NCBI GenBank assembly: GCA_038065635.1
Contig: JBBTQP010000069.1
Coordinates: forward strand, 1 to 9,567
DNA length: 9,567 nucleotides
From: JAHJFW01 sp038065635
GTDB taxonomy: Bacteria; Patescibacteriota; Patescibacteriia; 2-12-FULL-60-25
Reading direction: 5' to 3'
Positions within the stretch are counted from its first letter, which is position 1. Every line of letters starts with the position of its first letter. Shown in pieces: positions 5,899 to 9,567 of this stretch. A program made the translations under genes and the position numbers. The notes under the pieces are model-generated. The model searched no databases and was not told where the DNA came from. It saw only the letters and a list, made by a program, of their open reading frames with translations.

Positions 5899-5933
5899 CG
5901 GTATATATAGGTACGGACTAGGACTCACTATCT

Positions 5934-7457
5934 ATGTCCGCAACAGTTCTCACATCTTCAATACTTGGAATTGAGGGCCATCCTGTGCATGTCGAGTGCG
6001 ACATTTCGCCAGGACTTCCGGCTTTCAATGTGGTTGGGTTACCGGATACTGCCGTGCAAGAAGCGCGTGAACGCGTTCGAAGCGCGATGCGTCATTCGGA
6101 AATTTCGTTTCCACGAACGAGAGTTACGATTAATCTCGCACCGGCGGATCTCCGCAAATACGGAACGGGATTCGATCTCCCGATTGCCGTCAGCATCCTC
6201 GTGGCGCACGGAGATCTTCCGGATGATGAAAAAAATCGCCGTTTACTCATCGGTGAACTTGCGCTGGACGGCCGGCTTCGCGCGGTTCCGGGCGCTCTTT
6301 CTACTGCTCTGCTTGCAAAAGACGAGGGCGTGGAAGAGCTCATCGTTCCTGTTGGGAATGCCCAAGAGGCATCCCTCGTCAGCGGCATTCGCATACACGG
6401 CGCCACGTCTCTCGGTGACGTTGTTCGGCATATTTCCGGGACTTCCCCAATACCAACGTATTCGCGAGAGATCGCGGATGATACGCCGGTGCTAAATCGT
6501 GATTTTGATTTTGGAAGTATACGCGGACAGGAACATGTGAAGCGCGCTCTCGAAATAGCGGCTGCCGGCGGTCATAATATTTTGTTAAACGGTCCGCCTG
6601 GCGCTGGAAAAACTTTGCTCGCAAAAACTTTCCGCACGATCCTTCCATCTCTTTCGCAAGACGAGACCCTCGAGGTGACGAGATTACATTCAATTGCGGG
6701 GACGTTGCCTAAAGACGGCGTAATGCGCGTCAGGCCGTTTCGATCGCCGCATCATTCGGCGAGCAGCGCCTCGCTGATAGGCGGAGGCACTATTCCAAAA
6801 CCCGGAGAGATATCCCTTGCGCACCGCGGCGTTCTCTTTTTGGATGAATTTCCCGAGTTTCCTCGCCACGTACTTGAAACGCTGCGCCAACCGCTAGAAG
6901 ACGGGATGGTAACCGTTGCTCGCGCGCACGGCACCGTAACATTTCCCGCGAGATTCCTTCTTGTAGCCGCAATGAATCCTTGTCCGTGCGGGTTCGCAAC
7001 TGATCCGGATCAGGAATGCGTTTGCTCGCCCATGCAAATGGCGAAATATCGAAAAAGACTTAGCGGACCGCTCCTTGATCGAATCGACCTTCTGATCGAA
7101 GTTCCAAAAGTTCCACCCAATCGTCTCGTCTCACTCGAAGAAGGAGAGTCGTCCGCGGCAGTGAGAGCGCGGGTTCAGGCGGCGCGCGAGCGCCAATCGT
7201 CTCGCATCGCGGAAACTCGTGTCGTCACTAACGCCGAACTCACAAGCGACCATGTGCGGCGGTTCGTAAAACTGAATCCGTCAGCAGGAGATATCCTTGA
7301 AAAAGCCGTGAGCCGATACAAATTGTCGGCTCGCGCGTACTTTCGGACGATAAAAGTGTCACAAACCATCGCCGATCTGGCCGGAAGCGACACGATTTGT
7401 GACGCGCACGTGAATGAAGCGCTATGCTATCGAGAGCTTGCCACAAGGGTAAATTAG
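5934..7457 (+). CDS. comM: YifB/ComM family AAA+ ATPase (Mg-chelatase-like)
   Basis: ComM is a hexameric AAA+ helicase that drives branch migration of incoming single-stranded DNA during natural transformation; YifB is the same family. The 507 residues are full length. The N-terminal ChlI-type domain (about 1-180) holds GLPAFNVVGLPDTAVQEARERVR. The ATPase core has Walker A GPPGAGKT (220-227), Walker B LFLDE (301-305), and the family block NPCPCG...CVC with Cys350, Cys352, Cys362 and Cys364, followed by YRKRLSGPLLDRIDLLIEV. The C-terminal helical domain is of the Mg-chelatase type. The four cysteines could bind metal. It starts 35 bases after lspA; a TATATA at 5902-5907 lies in the gap but has no -35 at a proper distance, so read-through from lspA is likely. 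A role in DNA uptake fits CPR cells, many of which carry competence pili, but no other com gene is here. Confidence 0.95.
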   Translation: MSATVLTSSILGIEGHPVHVECDISPGLPAFNVVGLPDTAVQEARERVRSAMRHSEISFPRTRVTINLAPADLRKYGTGFDLPIAVSILVAHGDLPDDEKNRRLLIGELALDGRLRAVPGALSTALLAKDEGVEELIVPVGNAQEASLVSGIRIHGATSLGDVVRHISGTSPIPTYSREIADDTPVLNRDFDFGSIRGQEHVKRALEIAAAGGHNILLNGPPGAGKTLLAKTFRTILPSLSQDETLEVTRLHSIAGTLPKDGVMRVRPFRSPHHSASSASLIGGGTIPKPGEISLAHRGVLFLDEFPEFPRHVLETLRQPLEDGMVTVARAHGTVTFPARFLLVAAMNPCPCGFATDPDQECVCSPMQMAKYRKRLSGPLLDRIDLLIEVPKVPPNRLVSLEEGESSAAVRARVQAARERQSSRIAETRVVTNAELTSDHVRRFVKLNPSAGDILEKAVSRYKLSARAYFRTIKVSQTIADLAGSDTICDAHVNEALCYRELATRVN

Positions 7458-7569
7458 ACCTTGAAGAATTGCCTAGGTTGAGCAATAATATCGACCATCC
7501 GTTGACCGAACCGCATAATTTTGGTAACGTTTTTTGACCCAAATTTCGCGTTCCTTCCTATAACCGAGA

Positions 7570-8997
7570 ATGAGCCTGGCCGTTCGACCGGCAGAATCAA
7601 AAGCAATGACCGACCGCTCGCGTCTCGTCGAAGAGGACCATATTCAATACAATATCAAACAATTAGCAACCAAAGCCGCGATCGTTTTCTTTCGTGCGAT
7701 CCGGGTACTGAAAAAAGGCGCTGAGCGCGCGTTTCAGTATATTGCGAAATACCTGACGCCGGTCGGATCTTTTTTTCTGCGCACGTTCGCGGTTCCTATT
7801 TATCGCATCATCATCTTGGCACGACTCCGATTCCGCCGAACCGTAATGCCTTCACGCGGCTTCGCACTCTTTTTCGTAAGCAACAAATATCTTTTTCATG
7901 TTGTTCTCGGAGCTGCCGGCGCAGCCACGCTCTTGCTTAACCTTCGAGCCGGAAGCGCTCAGGCGCAAGACGTTGGACAAAACAGTCTTCTCTACGCGCT
8001 CGCCACCAACTCGGAAATCGAAATAGTGCAGGAAGTTGCGCGTGAAGAAGAACCGACCCATGCCATGTATGCAGAACCTGGGACTCTGGTCGCCGTGCCT
8101 CATATAGACTTTGACTACGGCGAAGAAGAACAAGTCGCCAGCATATCTATTCCAGGAACGATCAGTGCCGTGGGGCAAGTTGATACGACCGAAGGACCGA
8201 GTGCGCCGCGAACAAAGACCGAAGTCTACGTCGTTGAACAGGGAGATACGCTGGCTTCCATCGCGCACCAATTCGGAGTCAACGTAGGAACCATTCTTTA
8301 CAGCAATTCACTTTCGGAACGGCAATACATCCGTCCCGGCGACTCGCTAAAAATCCCTCCGGTATCCGGAGTTCTCGTGGCAATCAAAAAGGGAGACACT
8401 ATTTCCAAGCTCGCTAAAAAATACGAAGGCAGCGAAGCGGAAATTCGCGACTTCAATATGATTCAGGATGAGACTTCGTTGGCGATCGGAACCGAAATCA
8501 TGATCCCGAACGGAAAAATACCGCAACCTGAACAAACTTTCTTGGCAGTCTCCGGGCGCTCTCAAGAACCTACGGCCAGCGCCAACATCAAATCAACAAA
8601 AAAACCGGCGAATGCCGATACCGGCAGTCTCGCAAAGACAAAGTTGCTTTGGCCGACTACAGGCCATGCCATCACGCAGTACTACGGATGGCGTCACACG
8701 GGATTGGACATTGACGGTAACTTAACATCGCCGCTTTACGCCGCTTACGACGGAGTTGTGACGACAGCCGGTTGGAATTCCGGCGGATATGGATTACAGA
8801 TACTAATAAAACACCCGAATGGGGTGGTCACGCGTTATGCGCACTCGTCAAAACTTTTCGTTAAAATCGGCGACCAGGTTACTCGCGGACAAGTCATCGC
8901 CATGATGGGATCAACGGGACGATCCACCGGATCTCACCTCCACTTTGAAGTCTACATGAATGGAAAAAGAGTAAATCCGCTGGGATATATAAGGTAG
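7570..8997 (+). CDS. M23 family metallopeptidase with two LysM domains
   Basis: This is a probable cell-wall endopeptidase acting outside the membrane on peptidoglycan cross-links. The 475 residues begin with about 100 mostly basic, amphipathic cytoplasmic residues. A hydrophobic segment (about 107-125) ends in AGSAQA, where signal peptidase could cut after residue 132. An acidic linker follows, then LysM 1 (about 218-263), LysM 2 (about 265-312), a Ser/Thr/Lys-rich linker, and the M23 domain to the end. Zinc ligands are visible as His376 and Asp380 in RHTGLDID and as HLH at 456-458, so it looks active. The start is uncertain: ATG 7570 gives MSLAVRPAES, while ATG 7606 gives MTDRSRLVEE. A weak TTGACC (7534)/TATAAC (7559) pair with a 19-base spacer would favour 7606. 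The TAG stop lies inside the repeat that follows. Confidence 0.93.
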   Translation: MSLAVRPAESKAMTDRSRLVEEDHIQYNIKQLATKAAIVFFRAIRVLKKGAERAFQYIAKYLTPVGSFFLRTFAVPIYRIIILARLRFRRTVMPSRGFALFFVSNKYLFHVVLGAAGAATLLLNLRAGSAQAQDVGQNSLLYALATNSEIEIVQEVAREEEPTHAMYAEPGTLVAVPHIDFDYGEEEQVASISIPGTISAVGQVDTTEGPSAPRTKTEVYVVEQGDTLASIAHQFGVNVGTILYSNSLSERQYIRPGDSLKIPPVSGVLVAIKKGDTISKLAKKYEGSEAEIRDFNMIQDETSLAIGTEIMIPNGKIPQPEQTFLAVSGRSQEPTASANIKSTKKPANADTGSLAKTKLLWPTTGHAITQYYGWRHTGLDIDGNLTSPLYAAYDGVVTTAGWNSGGYGLQILIKHPNGVVTRYAHSSKLFVKIGDQVTRGQVIAMMGSTGRSTGSHLHFEVYMNGKRVNPLGYIR

Positions 8998-9121
8998 GGG
9001 CGGGCTTGTCCCGCCCTGATTCGGTCACCCGACCGAATCGCATTAAAGCATCCGCCGTCGCTGGTACGTCAACCGAGGAGGGCGGGAGAACCCCGCCCCT
9101 ACGGGATCGCAAACGGCGGAT
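8994..9121. repeat. GC-rich multi-hairpin intergenic repeat element
   Basis: GTAGGGGCGGG (8994-9004) is exactly inverted at 9092-9102. Inside are three hairpins: GGGCGGG/CCCGCCC at 8998-9016, a 9-bp perfect stem GATTCGGTC (9018-9026)/GACCGAATC (9031-9039) with loop ACCC, and GGGCGGG/CCCGCCC at 9080-9098. A fourth pairing, ATCCGCCGT (9050-9058) with ACGGCGGAT (9113-9121), encloses the last hairpin. The left end contains the TAG stop of the M23 gene. No T-run follows any stem, so this is not a classic terminator, though the stems could protect or end the mRNA. It resembles dispersed intergenic palindromic repeats. The segment 9122-9163 shows nothing further. Confidence 0.75.
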
Positions 9122-9167
9122 TCCCAACATCCGAATATTAATGCACAGGCAGCACAGGCAAGGCGCA

Positions 9168-9196
9168 TTGACAATGCGTCCTTTTTGTACTATGTT
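9168..9196 (+). promoter_or_regulatory. Sigma70-type promoter for the last gene
   Basis: TTGACA (9168-9173) is followed after 17 bases by TATGTT (9191-9196). Transcription should begin near 9203, giving a leader of about 36 bases. The -35 sits inside a perfect inverted repeat, CGCATTG (9164-9170) A CAATGCG (9172-9178), which could be an operator. The T-tract CCTTTTT in the spacer matches the promoter at 55-83 in position. Confidence 0.68.
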
Positions 9197-9238
9197 GCTC
9201 CTTCCGCACATTCCTAAAACAACACACATGAGGTGAGT

Positions 9239-9567
9239 GTGAAACACATCGAACAACTGATCTCGCAACTGAACGCGGTCCCCGAAGGGTGCCCGGATCT
9301 CGCGCTTATTTCACAAATGGCGCAAGCCATATCACGCATCGATGCGCCGCGAGGAATCCGGCTCATCTCCTCGTTACGGAGCGAGTCCGTTGCGGCGCAA
9401 GTGTGCCTCTTGATCATCTCGATCTTCTACGAACGCGGCGCTCCTGGTCTCGGACGAATTTACGCGGATGCGTTTGAGATCGTTACGCGCGACTCCGACG
9501 AAATCATGCCGTGCTTCGGTCACATACATCTGGCCGGCCTGACGCAACGGAGCGACTATCTGGAAGG
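9239..9567 (+). CDS. Unrecognised protein, 3' end outside the window
   Basis: An open frame runs from GTG 9239 to the window edge without a stop, giving at least 109 residues. It begins (M)KHIEQLISQLN and continues with alternating helices such as LISQMAQAISRI, IRLISSLRSE and QVCLLIISIFYERGAPGLGRIYADAFEIV. It looks like a soluble, mainly helical domain with no motif I can name. GAGGTGAG at 9230-9237 is the best Shine-Dalgarno sequence in the window but lies only three bases from this GTG; another in-frame GTG at 9233 overlaps it. A good promoter is at 9168-9196. The codon use (GCG, CGC, ATC) resembles the pnp gene. Function unknown. Confidence 0.65.
   Translation, partial: MKHIEQLISQLNAVPEGCPDLALISQMAQAISRIDAPRGIRLISSLRSESVAAQVCLLIISIFYERGAPGLGRIYADAFEIVTRDSDEIMPCFGHIHLAGLTQRSDYLE

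Noticed and set aside
5873..5907. Promoter for comM from TTGACA (5873-5878) and TATATA (5902-5907).
   Set aside because: The spacer is 23 bases, too long for sigma70 recognition.

Overview
The window looks like chromosomal DNA of a Candidate Phyla Radiation bacterium (Patescibacteria, probably a Parcubacteria-type lineage). This is inferred from the protein styles: a short NYN/LabA-like protein, a TraR/DksA zinc-finger protein with an acidic middle, a LysM-M23 peptidase with a long cytoplasmic N-terminus, and a YifB/ComM ATPase. Other hints are the near absence of Shine-Dalgarno sequences and compact gene spacing. All seven complete genes lie on the + strand. UGA is used as a stop, so the genetic code is not the UGA-glycine code of Gracilibacteria. 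No taxonomic marker is present, so the assignment is tentative.

Layout. 1-158: a strong sigma70-type promoter. 159-743: NYN-domain protein. 744-994: a second promoter, a 123-bp near-perfect hairpin element (MITE/REP-like, flanked by ACATT repeats), and a structured leader just before pnp. 995-3220: polynucleotide phosphorylase (pnp). 3236-4393: an unrecognised single-pass membrane-anchored protein, apparently in the pnp operon. 4394-5041: a 648-bp region without protein-coding genes. It holds a perfect 26-bp palindrome overlapping the preceding stop codon, a cluster of DnaA-box-like sequences, a near-consensus promoter, and a probable structured RNA of about 470 nt whose two ends pair perfectly. 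5042-5898: a TraR/DksA-family gene and lspA, overlapping by four bases (GTGA). 5934-7457: comM/yifB. 7570-8997: a LysM + M23 envelope peptidase. 8994-9121: a GC-rich multi-hairpin repeat overlapping its stop codon. 9168-9196: a promoter for an unrecognised gene that begins at 9239 and runs off the window.

How the parts fit. The first half is RNA metabolism: an NYN-type putative nuclease and PNPase, with leader structures that could support PNPase control. The second half is envelope and DNA uptake: lipoprotein signal peptidase, the ComM helicase family for transformation, and a cell-wall peptidase. The most interesting item is the candidate structured RNA at about 4540-5009. It starts where a good promoter predicts, is closed by an 11-bp end-to-end helix, contains many local hairpins and an H-type pseudoknot, and matches no RNA family I can recognise. 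It could be a stand-alone ncRNA or a very long structured leader of the TraR-lspA operon.
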